In this document: positions 18,301-26,852 of the stretch, piece after piece
Numbering within the stretch: position 1 is the stretch's first letter
Layout of the letters: each line of letters begins with the position of its first letter
Source of the DNA: Desulfobaculum bizertense DSM 18034
Lineage (GTDB): Bacteria; Desulfobacterota; Desulfovibrionia; Desulfovibrionales; Desulfovibrionaceae
Direction of reading: 5' to 3'
Assembly: GCF_900167065.1 (NCBI RefSeq)
Contig: NZ_FUYA01000006.1
Coordinates: forward strand, 124,001 to 188,000
DNA: 64,000 bases
The notes under the pieces: generated by a model
Told to the model about the DNA's origin: nothing
Database searches by the model: none
What the model saw: only the letters and a program-made list of their open reading frames with translations
Translations under genes and position numbers: made by a program

Positions 18301-19399
18301 GAAAAAAAAACTGCGTGAGGGCTACACCACCGGAAGCTCGGCCACGGCCGCAGCAATGGCGGCCCTGCATTTTCTCATGACCAACGACACGCTTACGGCC
18401 ATAGAGATTCCCACCCCACGCGCAGGCAGAATCACCATTCCCATCCACTGGGTGCGGCCAGAAGGAAAGCTTTCGGCCCGGGCCTGCGTTATCAAAGACG
18501 GCGGAGATGACCCCGACGCAACGCACAAGGCAGAAATCCACGCGGTGGTTGAGCTGCTCCCGGCGCAGGAAGATGAAATTTCTCTGAAAGGCGGTCAGGG
18601 CGTTGGGCGCGTGACCCTGCCCGGGCTTCCCGTCCCCCCCGGTGACCCAGCCATTAACCCGGCACCTCGTGAACAGCTGCGGGAAGGACTCAAAGAAGTC
18701 CTCAGCGTCCACCAGACCCACGTTGGACTCTCTGTCACGGTTGAGGTTCCCGAAGGCGAAGAAATCGCCAAACATACCATGAACCCCCGCCTTGGGATTG
18801 TCGGTGGTATTTCCATCCTTGGCACCAGAGGAACAGTCAAACCCTTTAGCCACGAGTCCTACGAGGCAAGCATTGCCGAAGGTCTGAACGTGGCCAAACA
18901 TCAGGGGCACACCACTGTCGCCCTGAGCACTGGAGGCCGTACTGAGCGTCTGCTTCTTAAGGACCGCCCAGATATTCCGGAACTCGCCAGCGTCCAGATC
19001 GCAGATTTCTATTCCTTTGCGCTCAGGTCAGCGGCCGAACACGGTTTTACAGAGATTGTCGTGGGCTGCTTTTTTGGTAAGCTGGTCAAAATGGCGCAAG
19101 GCTTCCCCTACACGCACGCCAAAGACAACCGCATTGATTTTTCCCTGCTGGCAGACTGGTGCGCAGAGCACGGCATCCCGGAAAAGCTCCACGCCGAACT
19201 CAAGGCGGCCAACACTGCCCGCCATGCCCTGGAGCTGCTCCACGGCCAGCCAGCACTGCCCAAAATTCTAGCCAGCATCACCCGCCGGGCACTCAGCGTT
19301 GCCCAGGACTTTGCAGGACCGGGCGTTTCCCTGTCCTATCGGGTTTATGACTTTGACGGCACCCTGCTTTGTGCCCTTTCTGCGGAGGACAACGCATGA
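18293..19399 (+). CDS. cbiD: Cobalt-precorrin-5B (C1)-methyltransferase
   Basis: 368 residues from ATG 18293, inside the end of cobB. The N-terminal GYTTGSSATAAAMAA is the CbiD signature and the segment GVGRVTLPGLPVPPGDPAINP follows in the expected order. CbiD puts the C1 methyl on the corrin ring and is specific to the anaerobic (early cobalt) pathway. A longer frame from 17969 exists but lies over cobB and is not credible. The stop overlaps the next start (ATGA). Confidence 0.93.
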   Translation: MAKKKKLREGYTTGSSATAAAMAALHFLMTNDTLTAIEIPTPRAGRITIPIHWVRPEGKLSARACVIKDGGDDPDATHKAEIHAVVELLPAQEDEISLKGGQGVGRVTLPGLPVPPGDPAINPAPREQLREGLKEVLSVHQTHVGLSVTVEVPEGEEIAKHTMNPRLGIVGGISILGTRGTVKPFSHESYEASIAEGLNVAKHQGHTTVALSTGGRTERLLLKDRPDIPELASVQIADFYSFALRSAAEHGFTEIVVGCFFGKLVKMAQGFPYTHAKDNRIDFSLLADWCAEHGIPEKLHAELKAANTARHALELLHGQPALPKILASITRRALSVAQDFAGPGVSLSYRVYDFDGTLLCALSAEDNA

Positions 19400-20622
19400 A
19401 CAGCATCCACCTAGTCGGGCTTGGACAGAACCCTGCCAGCCTTTCCAGCGAAGCACAGGACATTGTGCACCACGCGCAGGTACTCTGCTCCGGCAGACTG
19501 CTTCTGGACGACCTCTACAGCGAGCATCCAGCAGAAAAAATCGCCATTACTGCGCCACTGGAAAAAGTCTATGAACAGCTGGAAGACGCGCTGCACCAAA
19601 ACAAAACCGTGGTGGTTCTTGCTGACGGCGACCCGCTGTTCTACAGCATTGGTGCCCCGCTCATAGAACGCTTTGGCCCAGATATGGTGCAGATCTACCC
19701 CGGTATTTCCTCGCTCCAGCGCGCGGCAGCGCAGCTTCGCATCCCGTGGCAGGGCATTCCCTGTGTCTCCCTGCACGGCCGTGACGACTACAGCCCACTC
19801 TTTTCCCGCCTGCGCAACGAAAAATACGTTGCAGTGCTCACGGACAAACACAACATTCCATCGGCCATTGCCCACCGCATTGCAGAAAAGTGCCCGGACA
19901 TGCACGAAATGTGGGTGCTGGAAGACCTTGGCGGCCCACAGGAAAACGTTTCACACCACAGCCTTGAGCAGGCCAGCCAGACAAGTTTCCATGCCAAAAA
20001 CATCGTCATCATCGAAAAGGTCAAAGAGCCAGAAGTCCAGCTGACTGTTGGCACCCCAGACGAGAGCTTTGTGCATGAAAAAGGGCTGATTACCAAGTCC
20101 CCCATTCGCGCCGCCGGTCTTGGAGCACTTCAGCTGAGGCCGGGGCAGGTCATGTGGGACCTTGGCGCGGGCTGCGGCTCTGTTGGCCTTGAAGCCTCGC
20201 TTCTGCTTGGCGCGGGGCGCGTCTACGCCATAGAAAAGAATGCCCGGCGCATTCCCATGATTCGAGACAACATCCGGCGCATGGGTGCGTTCTCTGTTGA
20301 GCTGACGCACGGCACTGCCCCGGATGGGCTGGACGAACTTCCAGATCCTGACCGTATTTTCATGGGTGGTGGTCTTGGTGGTGATAATGGCGAACTCATG
20401 GACTGCGTGACATCACGACTCAGACCCGGTGGCCGCCTTGTCATCCATACGATTTTGCTCGACTCACTGCATCAGGGCAGAAAATACTGTGAAGAACTGG
20501 GCTGGGAATGCTCCATCACCATGATGCAGGCCTCGGAATCGTCCCCTCTTGCAGGAGATTTGCGTCTCGTTGGACTCAATCCAGTGTTCATTTTCTCTGC
20601 GCAGAAGCCACACAGCAGATAA
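19396..20622 (+). CDS. cbiET: Precorrin-6Y C5,15-methyltransferase / decarboxylase, CbiE-CbiT fusion
   Basis: 408 residues. The N-terminal half (about 1-205) is a tetrapyrrole methylase (VVLADGDPLFYSIG and YPGISSLQRAAA segments, CbiE); the C-terminal half (about 215-405) is a class I SAM methyltransferase with DLGAGCGSVGLEA (CbiT). The fusion carries out methylation at C5 and C15 and loss of the C12 acetate. ATG 19396 overlaps the cbiD stop by four bases. A frame starting at 19369 is not needed. A terminator-like hairpin follows at 20669. Confidence 0.92.
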   Translation: MNSIHLVGLGQNPASLSSEAQDIVHHAQVLCSGRLLLDDLYSEHPAEKIAITAPLEKVYEQLEDALHQNKTVVVLADGDPLFYSIGAPLIERFGPDMVQIYPGISSLQRAAAQLRIPWQGIPCVSLHGRDDYSPLFSRLRNEKYVAVLTDKHNIPSAIAHRIAEKCPDMHEMWVLEDLGGPQENVSHHSLEQASQTSFHAKNIVIIEKVKEPEVQLTVGTPDESFVHEKGLITKSPIRAAGLGALQLRPGQVMWDLGAGCGSVGLEASLLLGAGRVYAIEKNARRIPMIRDNIRRMGAFSVELTHGTAPDGLDELPDPDRIFMGGGLGGDNGELMDCVTSRLRPGGRLVIHTILLDSLHQGRKYCEELGWECSITMMQASESSPLAGDLRLVGLNPVFIFSAQKPHSR

Positions 20623-20668
20623 CTGTTTGTCTCCTGTGGACATAAAGTATACAAGAAGACTCCACATG

Positions 20669-20711
20669 GCACAGGGCAAAACGCCACAAGCGCGCCCTGT
20701 GCTGTTTTTTC
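20669..20711 (+). terminator. Terminator between cobalamin and biotin genes
   Basis: 9-bp stem GCACAGGGC (20669-20677) / GCCCTGTGC (20694-20702) with a 16-nt loop, followed by TGTTTTTT. It ends the cobB-cbiD-cbiET unit 30 bp before the ribosome site of bioB. Confidence 0.75.
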
Positions 20712-20741
20712 AGTGACATAGCGGAAAGGACGACCAAAACC

Positions 20742-21713
20742 ATGACGTTTTCCAGACTCGCTGATGCCGTGCTCAACGGAGCGGACATCACGGATAAAGA
20801 TATTCTAATGATTGCTCACGCAAAGGGCGATAGTGTGGAAGAGCTGTGTGCTCAGGCCAGCCGCATTCGGGAGCATTTCTTTGGAAAAACAGTCAGCCTC
20901 TGTTCCATTATCAACGCCAAAAGCGGAACATGCTCCGAAGACTGTGCATTCTGTGCCCAGTCCGGGCATTACCAGACCAGCAGCCCCAAGTATGCCTTTC
21001 TTGATGAAGAGCAGATTCTGACCGCCGCCAAAGCCATGAAAGAGGCCGGTGCTGCCCGCTTTGCCGTTGTCACCAGCGGCAAGGGACTCACTGACGCCGA
21101 CTTTGCCAAACTCCTCTCCGTCATTGGAAAAATCCGCGCGATGGGCCTTTTGGCCGATGCCAGTGTAGGGCTTTTGACCCCAGAACGCGTCAGCGCCCTC
21201 AAGGATGCCGGTCTTTGCGCCTATCACCATAACCTTGAGACATCCCGAAGCTTTTTCCCGCAGATCTGCACCACGCACAGCTACGACGACGATGTGAACA
21301 CTGTTCGCGCAGCAGTCGACGCGGGTCTCTACGTGTGCAGCGGCGGACTCTTTGGTCTTGGCGAAAGCTGGGAACAGCGCGCGGAACTGGCCCGCACCCT
21401 TGCGGAACTCAAGGTTCAGTCCGTGCCCGTCAACTTCCTCAGCCCCATTCCCGGCACCCCCATGCAAACGCGCCCCATCATGAGCGCGGAAGAAGCCTGC
21501 AAAATCATTGCCCTGCTTCGCTTCATGCTCCCAGAAAAACACATCCGCATTTGCGGCGGCCGCCCTGCCGTCTTTGGCAAGGACCGGGTACGCCCCCTGC
21601 TCTGTGGTGCCAGCGGTCTCATGATCGGTGACTACCTCACAACAAAAGGCAATGAGACAGATGCGGACCTCAAAGATATTCTTGCTCTTGGCCTGAGTCC
21701 GGAACAGGCATGA
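20742..21713 (+). CDS. bioB: Biotin synthase
   Basis: 323 residues, a radical-SAM enzyme that puts sulfur into dethiobiotin. The [4Fe-4S] cysteines are C64, C68 and C71 in SGTCSEDCAFCAQSGHY. Later family blocks include AYHHNLETS and FGLGESWEQR. The start has GGAAAGGACG just upstream. The stop overlaps the start of bioY by four bases, so synthesis and uptake of biotin are encoded together. No bioA, bioD or bioF is present in the window; they may lie elsewhere, or the cell may salvage dethiobiotin. Confidence 0.95.
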   Translation: MTFSRLADAVLNGADITDKDILMIAHAKGDSVEELCAQASRIREHFFGKTVSLCSIINAKSGTCSEDCAFCAQSGHYQTSSPKYAFLDEEQILTAAKAMKEAGAARFAVVTSGKGLTDADFAKLLSVIGKIRAMGLLADASVGLLTPERVSALKDAGLCAYHHNLETSRSFFPQICTTHSYDDDVNTVRAAVDAGLYVCSGGLFGLGESWEQRAELARTLAELKVQSVPVNFLSPIPGTPMQTRPIMSAEEACKIIALLRFMLPEKHIRICGGRPAVFGKDRVRPLLCGASGLMIGDYLTTKGNETDADLKDILALGLSPEQA

Positions 21714-22336
21714 GCACGCCCGCTGGTCTCGAAAGTCTGGAACAGCTGCACCGCCTGATATGGTCTGCCATATTTGCGGCGTGCATTGCTGTTGGAGCTG
21801 TGCTTCATTATCAGCAGTTTCCCATCCCGCTGACCCTGCAAAGCTTCTTTGTAATGCTTGCGGGCTTTTCTCTTGGCGCAGCCCCAGCCCTGACCAGCGT
21901 TGGCTTCTATCTCTTTAGCGGTGCCCTTGGCCTCGCAGTCTTCACCATGGCTCCCGCAGGCTCTGCCTGCCTTTCCGGCCCCACTGGCGGCTACCTTGTG
22001 GGCCTTTTGCCGCTGGCCCTGATGTGCGGCCTTGCCGCCCGCCACCACCACGGCCCAGAATGGACCCTTGGCCTTTTTTATGGCCTGCTCGGACTCATCG
22101 CCATGCACAGCATTGGCGCATGGCAGTTTGCCCGCATGGAAGGCTACAGCTATCTTGGCCTGATTCGCCAGCTTCTCCTGCCGTATCTCTTTCCGGAGCT
22201 ATGCAAACTCGTTGCCGCCCTGTGTGTCTCGCAAGCCATGCACCAGCTTGGCTTTTTTCGCGTGGCAACCTCCCGCGAGCCAGAAGACTGGCACCAGAGC
22301 TTTGTTTTCATCCACAAAAAAGGCCAGAGCAAATAG
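21710..22336 (+). CDS. bioY: Biotin transporter substrate-binding (S) component, BioY family
   Basis: 208 residues with about six membrane helices. The segment IPLTLQSFFVMLAGFSLGA and the glycine-rich block GPTGGYLVG are BioY marks. It binds biotin in the inner membrane, alone or with an ECF energy-coupling module (none is adjacent here; an ECF-type ATPase begins at 63493 but is 41 kb away). Start overlaps the bioB stop (ATGA). The stop codon lies inside the loop of the shared terminator with mazG. Confidence 0.9.
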   Translation: MSTPAGLESLEQLHRLIWSAIFAACIAVGAVLHYQQFPIPLTLQSFFVMLAGFSLGAAPALTSVGFYLFSGALGLAVFTMAPAGSACLSGPTGGYLVGLLPLALMCGLAARHHHGPEWTLGLFYGLLGLIAMHSIGAWQFARMEGYSYLGLIRQLLLPYLFPELCKLVAALCVSQAMHQLGFFRVATSREPEDWHQSFVFIHKKGQSK

Positions 22337-22352
22337 CTCTGGCCTCGTTTTT
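22315..22352. terminator. Bidirectional terminator between convergent bioY and mazG
   Basis: 10-bp stem AGGCCAGAGC (22321-22330) / GCTCTGGCCT (22336-22345), loop of 5, with an A-run before and GTTTTT after, so it works on both strands. This is the one convergent junction in the window that has a plain terminator and no hairpin repeat. Confidence 0.85.
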
Positions 22353-22394
22353 CTGCGTCGCAAAGACACAGGACGTGCAGTCTCTGGAACGTCT

Positions 22395-23237
22395 TTATTT
22401 CTTTTTTGTCTCATCCCAGAGTGCATTCATCTCATCAAGCGACAGCTCGGTGATGTCCTGCCCCTTTTCCCGCGCCACATCTTCAATGTGATTGAAGCGA
22501 CGGAGGAATTTTACGTTGGCGTCACCAAGTGCCATGCTGGCCTTGAGACCTCTGCGACGACCGTACTCAACAAGTGAGAACAGGTAATCGCCAAATTCTT
22601 CCTGCATCTTTTCCTCATCGCCAGAGGCTTCTGCCTCTTTCCACTCCTGCCATTCACTTTGCAGATGTGCTTCCTGAGCATCGTCACTGTCCCAGGTAAA
22701 GCCCGCACGAGCAGCCTTGGAATTGATGCGATACGCCTTGAGCATCGGGGGAAGGCCCTTTGGCAGCGAGGCAAAAACCCGCTTGGGGGCTTCGCCATCT
22801 TCGCTTCGCTCTGCGCGCTTGATCTTTTCCCAGTTGGACAGCAGCTCATCTTCGGAATTGAGATGCAGATCACCAAAAACGTGAGGATGGCGGCGAACCA
22901 TTTTCGCAGCAGCGTATTTCAGGCTGTCTGCCAAGGAAAAATGTTCTGCCTGACTGTACTTCTTGGCAACAAACTGGAGTAGAAAAGCCACGTCTCCAAG
23001 CTCTTCCATGACTTCGGAGCGGCTCTCCTCAGTAGAATGCTCAGGAGCATCGGCCCGAATGGCTTCCACCAGTTCAAAAGCCTCTTCCAGAATGTAATCC
23101 GTCATGGTCCACGGAGTCTGCTCAATATCCCACGGGCAACCGCCCTCACCAAGCAGAGCGTCTGTAACGCGGTCCAGTTCTTTCAGTGCATCGGCGCTTG
23201 CCTCTGCACCTCCCTGTTCATTCGTGCTGTTAGCCAT
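22395..23237 (-). CDS. mazG: Nucleoside triphosphate pyrophosphohydrolase
   Basis: 280 residues with two MazG-fold repeats: GGCPWDIEQTPWTM and EEAFELVEAI in the first (about 30-130), and FTWDSDDAQ plus EEFGDYLFSLVEYGRRRG in the second (about 165-260), with the metal-binding EExxE and ExxD patterns in both. It hydrolyses (d)NTPs to monophosphate and pyrophosphate, a house-cleaning role. ATG 23237 was preferred over 23243 because GAGAGG is then 6 bases upstream. It overlaps the end of the cvpA-like gene by 8 bp. Confidence 0.92.
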   Translation of the reverse strand: MANSTNEQGGAEASADALKELDRVTDALLGEGGCPWDIEQTPWTMTDYILEEAFELVEAIRADAPEHSTEESRSEVMEELGDVAFLLQFVAKKYSQAEHFSLADSLKYAAAKMVRRHPHVFGDLHLNSEDELLSNWEKIKRAERSEDGEAPKRVFASLPKGLPPMLKAYRINSKAARAGFTWDSDDAQEAHLQSEWQEWKEAEASGDEEKMQEEFGDYLFSLVEYGRRRGLKASMALGDANVKFLRRFNHIEDVAREKGQDITELSLDEMNALWDETKKK

Positions 23238-23934
23238 TCCCATCCTCTCTGGCCTTGTCTAAAAAGGCCTTCACGTTTGCGAACCATTTTTTGCTGCGTT
23301 CGCTGAGACTGTTTTTTGCGTCTCCAAACTCCGAACGCGCATCAAAATTTTGTGCTTCTTCCTGAAGCTCCCGCGCTTCGTCCTTGGTCCCGTTCAAAAA
23401 ATCCTCCAGCGCAGCCTTTCGCTGCTCATCAAGACGTATCTGGAGGTCTGTCGGGTCAAAATTCCGCATCCGGTCCGGCGTAAAATATTGCAGGGCCTCA
23501 ACGCCCGGCTCAAGGTATGGCGCAATTTTGGAATCCTGAAGCCCCTTGTAATCGGGCAGGTAGGAGTTGATACCCACCAAAATAACGCAGCAGAACACGC
23601 CAGCCTTAAACAGCCCAGCCAGTCCACCACCGGGGATATCCAAAAGCGGCACAGGGCGAATCCGAAAGACCTTCACCACGAGCCACGCCAAAATGCCAAC
23701 ACCAATCACCGCACCAACAAAAACTGACAGGTAAGACAAAAACGACAGAATTCCAGGACTCTTTATCCACTGGGAAAAATACGGAACCAGTGCCTCGCCA
23801 TGCGCATTGGCCAGCCAGTATGCAAACAAAAGTCCCAGCATAGACAGGACTTCTCGCATAAAGCCGCGAAATACTCCGCGGATAACATAATACACGCCAA
23901 TAACGGCAAAAACGATGTCCAGTGCATTGAACAT
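23230..23934 (-). CDS. CvpA-family inner membrane protein
   Basis: 234 residues from ATG 23934. Four membrane helices fill the first 150 residues (NALDIVFAVIGVYYVIRGVFRG at the start is the CvpA domain), followed by a charged, alanine- and glutamate-rich cytoplasmic tail likely to be a coiled coil. CvpA proteins are tied to colicin V export and to envelope integrity, with no known reaction. GGAG lies 10 bases before the ATG; an upstream frame to 23994 lacks such a site and starts with non-hydrophobic residues. Overlaps mazG, so the two are one operon. Confidence 0.82.
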   Translation of the reverse strand: MFNALDIVFAVIGVYYVIRGVFRGFMREVLSMLGLLFAYWLANAHGEALVPYFSQWIKSPGILSFLSYLSVFVGAVIGVGILAWLVVKVFRIRPVPLLDIPGGGLAGLFKAGVFCCVILVGINSYLPDYKGLQDSKIAPYLEPGVEALQYFTPDRMRNFDPTDLQIRLDEQRKAALEDFLNGTKDEARELQEEAQNFDARSEFGDAKNSLSERSKKWFANVKAFLDKAREDGNG

Positions 23935-24215
23935 AAGACGTTTTCTCCTGCCAGAGGGGCCAAAACAGCCCGATGACGGACTTTTGTGTTCCAAGACAAA
24001 GCACGCTTGCGGCCCAATGCCGCAACTGCTCTCATTCTCGTATCAGAAGCCCTAAAAAAGGTGAATAGTACAAGCCTGCACCAGCCTCGGGCAATGCAGC
24101 CCGTTTCTGCATATTTCCAGTTTTGCCACGCACTGCGCCACATGTTGAATTCCATAAAAAATGGTATACAAACCAGAACCAGCTTTTCCCTCATCTTTCA
24201 GAAAAAGGAGACACC

Positions 24216-25103
24216 ATGCACGCCATGTTTCGCATATTCGCAGCGCTCTTTGCTGTCGCCCTGCTCGCAGCTCCAGCCCGTGCCGAGCTGAACGTCGCAG
24301 TCAGCATTCTTCCACAGCAGCAGTTTGTGGAGGAAATAGCCGGTATTCACGCCAAGGTCACAGTTATGGTCCCCCCCGGTGCGGACCCGCATCATTATGA
24401 ACCAAAGCCCAGCCAAATGGCACAGCTCAGCACGGCCCAACTCTATTTCGCCATTGGCGTTCCCTTTGAAAAAGCATGGCTTCCGCGCTTTCATGATGCA
24501 GCCAAAAACCTCACGATCGTGGACGTGAGTGCAGGCATACACAAGCTGCCCATCGAAGGACATCATCACCATGTCGAAGGGCATCACACCGCCCACGAGG
24601 GACACCATGAAACGCTTGACCCGCATGTCTGGCTTTCCCCAAAAAATGTTCGCATCATTGCCCAGAACATTCTTGAAGCCCTGAGCAAGGCAGATCCAGC
24701 CAATGCAGAACGCTATCACAAAAACTTCACGCTTTTCTGCAAAAAAATTGATGCGCTCGACGCTGAATTCACCGAACTCTTTGCTGAAATTCCAGAAAAA
24801 AAACGAGCATTCATGGTTTTCCACCCCTCATGGGGATACTTTGCAAATGCCTATGGTCTGACTCAGATTCCCGTTGAGCAGCAGGGGCGCGAGCCTTCAC
24901 CAAAAGATCTTGCCCGCCTGATTCGTCTTGCCAAAGAGCACGGCATCAAGGTTGTTTTTGTGCAGCCACAGTTTGCCCAGCGAAGTGCCGCAGCCATTGC
25001 CTCCGGCATTGACGGCAAGGTCGTCCCCGCTGACCCGCTTGCCCGCGACTGGTTCGCCAACATGCAAACCGTGGGGCGCGCCTTTCACAAGGCCCTGCGC
25101 TAG
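24216..25103 (+). CDS. Zinc/manganese ABC transporter periplasmic binding protein (ZnuA-like)
   Basis: 295 residues with a Sec signal peptide (cleavage after ARA, about 24). The cluster A-I binding-protein fold shows PGADPHHYEPKPSQ (metal histidine in the N-lobe), a histidine-rich loop (about 111-131, GHHHHVEGHHTAHEGHH) and FHPSWGYFA in the C-lobe. The His loop is typical of zinc-specific members. AAGGAG lies 6 bases before the ATG. No permease (znuB) or ATPase (znuC) is adjacent; the ATPase that follows is of the dipeptide family, so this protein must use a transporter encoded elsewhere. Confidence 0.88.
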   Translation: MHAMFRIFAALFAVALLAAPARAELNVAVSILPQQQFVEEIAGIHAKVTVMVPPGADPHHYEPKPSQMAQLSTAQLYFAIGVPFEKAWLPRFHDAAKNLTIVDVSAGIHKLPIEGHHHHVEGHHTAHEGHHETLDPHVWLSPKNVRIIAQNILEALSKADPANAERYHKNFTLFCKKIDALDAEFTELFAEIPEKKRAFMVFHPSWGYFANAYGLTQIPVEQQGREPSPKDLARLIRLAKEHGIKVVFVQPQFAQRSAAAIASGIDGKVVPADPLARDWFANMQTVGRAFHKALR

Positions 25104-25196
25104 GCTTGCGTTTTTGCCCCGGTCTTTGCACACTGCGTGCTTTGCCGGGGCACTCCCCCACGCATTGCCGCAAAACACCTTCACAAGAGAGATCGC

Positions 25197-26162
25197 ATGA
25201 GTTCTTCGCCATATCTGCAAATCAGGGACCTGACCCGGACTTATGAAATGTCTTCCGGTTTGCTCGGTCTCAACCGCTCCGCTGTTCACGCCCTCAATGG
25301 TATCTCCCTCGACATCATGCGTGGCGAGACTCTCGGTCTTGTTGGAGAATCTGGCTGTGGCAAATCCACTCTTGCCCGGCTCCTCATGCGGCTCGAAGCG
25401 CCAAGCTCTGGCAATATTTATCTTGAAGGACAAAGTCTTTGGTCACAGGACCCACGTTTCATAGATGCTCTGCCGCACAAAATTCAGATGATTTTTCAGG
25501 ACCCCTTCTCTTCTCTGAATCCGCGCCGTCGCGTTCAGAGTACCATTGCGGAAGCGCTCACCGTTCAGGGCATGCCTCGCGCGGAGCGTGCCGAAAGGGT
25601 TCAAAAGCTTCTCGCTCTGGTTGGGCTACGTCCAGAGCATGCCACACGGTATCCGCACGAATTTTCGGGCGGCCAGCGCCAGCGCATTGCCATTGCCCGC
25701 GCTCTCGCTCCTCGTCCTGCCTGCATTATTTGTGATGAAGCCGTTTCGGCCCTCGACGTTTCCATTCAGGCACAGGTTATCAACCTGCTTCGCGATCTTC
25801 AGGAACGTCTAGGATTAACCTATGTTTTTATTTCTCACGATCTCGCGGTTATTCGCGCCATGAGTACCCGCATTGCCGTCATGTATTTTGGACAGCTTAT
25901 GGAGTTATCTCCCGCGCAAGAGCTATACGACAGGCCCCTTCATCCCTACACGCAGGCACTTCTCAAAGCGATTCCCATCCCGGACCCAAAAGCGAATCGT
26001 TTTGCTCTGCATCTTGGTGGAGAATTACCCAGCCCCTTTTTACTCCCCTCAGGGTGTCCCTTTCATCCGCGTTGCCCCAAGGCTCTTCCCATTTGCAAAG
26101 AAGAGCATCCCGGCTGGAAAGAAATTTCTCCAGGTCACAGTGTATCCTGTCATTTGTATTAG
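25197..26162 (+). CDS. Dipeptide/oligopeptide-type ABC transporter ATP-binding protein (OppF/DppF family)
   Basis: 321 residues: Walker [11 protein letters not shown]-loop [14 protein letters not shown], signature [15 protein letters not shown], Walker [15 protein letters not shown], and the C-terminal oligopeptide-transporter domain with [14 protein letters not shown]. These ATPases normally sit last in a five-gene peptide or nickel transporter operon. Here there is no permease, binding protein or partner OppD-type ATPase next to it, so it is an orphan. It may serve a transporter encoded elsewhere. ATG 25197 follows AGAGAG; an upstream frame from 25137 is not supported. Confidence 0.9.
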   Translation: MSSSPYLQIRDLTRTYEMSSGLLGLNRSAVHALNGISLDIMRGETLGLVGESGCGKSTLARLLMRLEAPSSGNIYLEGQSLWSQDPRFIDALPHKIQMIFQDPFSSLNPRRRVQSTIAEALTVQGMPRAERAERVQKLLALVGLRPEHATRYPHEFSGGQRQRIAIARALAPRPACIICDEAVSALDVSIQAQVINLLRDLQERLGLTYVFISHDLAVIRAMSTRIAVMYFGQLMELSPAQELYDRPLHPYTQALLKAIPIPDPKANRFALHLGGELPSPFLLPSGCPFHPRCPKALPICKEEHPGWKEISPGHSVSCHLY

Positions 26163-26193
26163 AGAATACTTTCCGTGGAATCAGCGTCAGTCC

Positions 26194-26227
26194 AAAGGCC
26201 CCGAAGGGGCCTTTTTTATTTTTTTCT
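26194..26227 (+). terminator. Terminator after the orphan ABC ATPase
   Basis: 9-bp stem AAAGGCCCC (26194-26202) / GGGGCCTTT (26206-26214) with a GAA loop, followed by TTTATTTTTTTC. Confidence 0.9.
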
Positions 26228-26363
26228 TTTTCGCGCGCTTTTTTTACTTTTTTCCTCACCCTTCTTTCCATTTCCCCGGTTCACAGGGCTTGACGGAATT
26301 GCCCCTGGTGCCTACTTTGTGAAACCTTGCACAACGTAATCCCTGACTAGAATGGAGGCAAAG

Positions 26364-26843
26364 ATGGCCAGCGAACTTATACATGCAGCAGCCGATGTTT
26401 CTAACGTCATGAAATTCGAAAACTGGCTGCGTTTTTATTTCTGCTCCGGCGAAGAAGGCGAAGCCGTCAAGATTTCCATTCCCAAGGAAACCCTTGAGGA
26501 CATCACCGCCAAGTATCCCGACATGGTGAACCTCGCAGAGCATTATGACGGCGCCCTTATCGACTATCAGCGCTCCTGCGCCGAGGTCTGCGCAACCGTC
26601 GCAAGCGCCTATGACGGGACCAAGTACCCCTCCGGACTCGTCCAGAAAGCCTTTGACTCCAAAGAACTCAAGCTCGAAATGTACATCTTCGGACTCTGGA
26701 TGCATGCCCACGAAGAAATGCTCGACGAAGAAACCATGAGCTTTGAGCAGTGGCTCGACCACTTCAACGCCTGGAAAAACTCCGACGAAGTAAAAGACTA
26801 TCTCACGCGACTCACTGACGTCGATTCTACTCAGCCTCAATAA
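26364..26843 (+). CDS. Small acidic protein of unknown function
   Basis: 159 residues, not recognised. It is acidic and predicted largely helical (MKFENWLRFYFCSGEEGEAV at the start, EMYIFGLWMHAHEEMLDEET in the second half), with no signal peptide or membrane segment. An ideal ribosome site GGAGG lies 5 bases before ATG 26364; the in-frame ATG at 26352 overlaps that site and is unlikely. Codon use matches neighbours and the gene has its own upstream terminator and downstream repeat, so it is a real single-gene unit. Nothing in the context suggests its role. Confidence 0.8.
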   Translation: MASELIHAAADVSNVMKFENWLRFYFCSGEEGEAVKISIPKETLEDITAKYPDMVNLAEHYDGALIDYQRSCAEVCATVASAYDGTKYPSGLVQKAFDSKELKLEMYIFGLWMHAHEEMLDEETMSFEQWLDHFNAWKNSDEVKDYLTRLTDVDSTQPQ

Positions 26844-26852
26844 ATCGGGGGT

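Noticed and set aside
22337-22394. A hairpin repeat copy at the bioY/mazG convergent junction
   Set aside because: The gap is only 58 bp and contains only a plain bidirectional terminator; it serves as the exception in the junction count.
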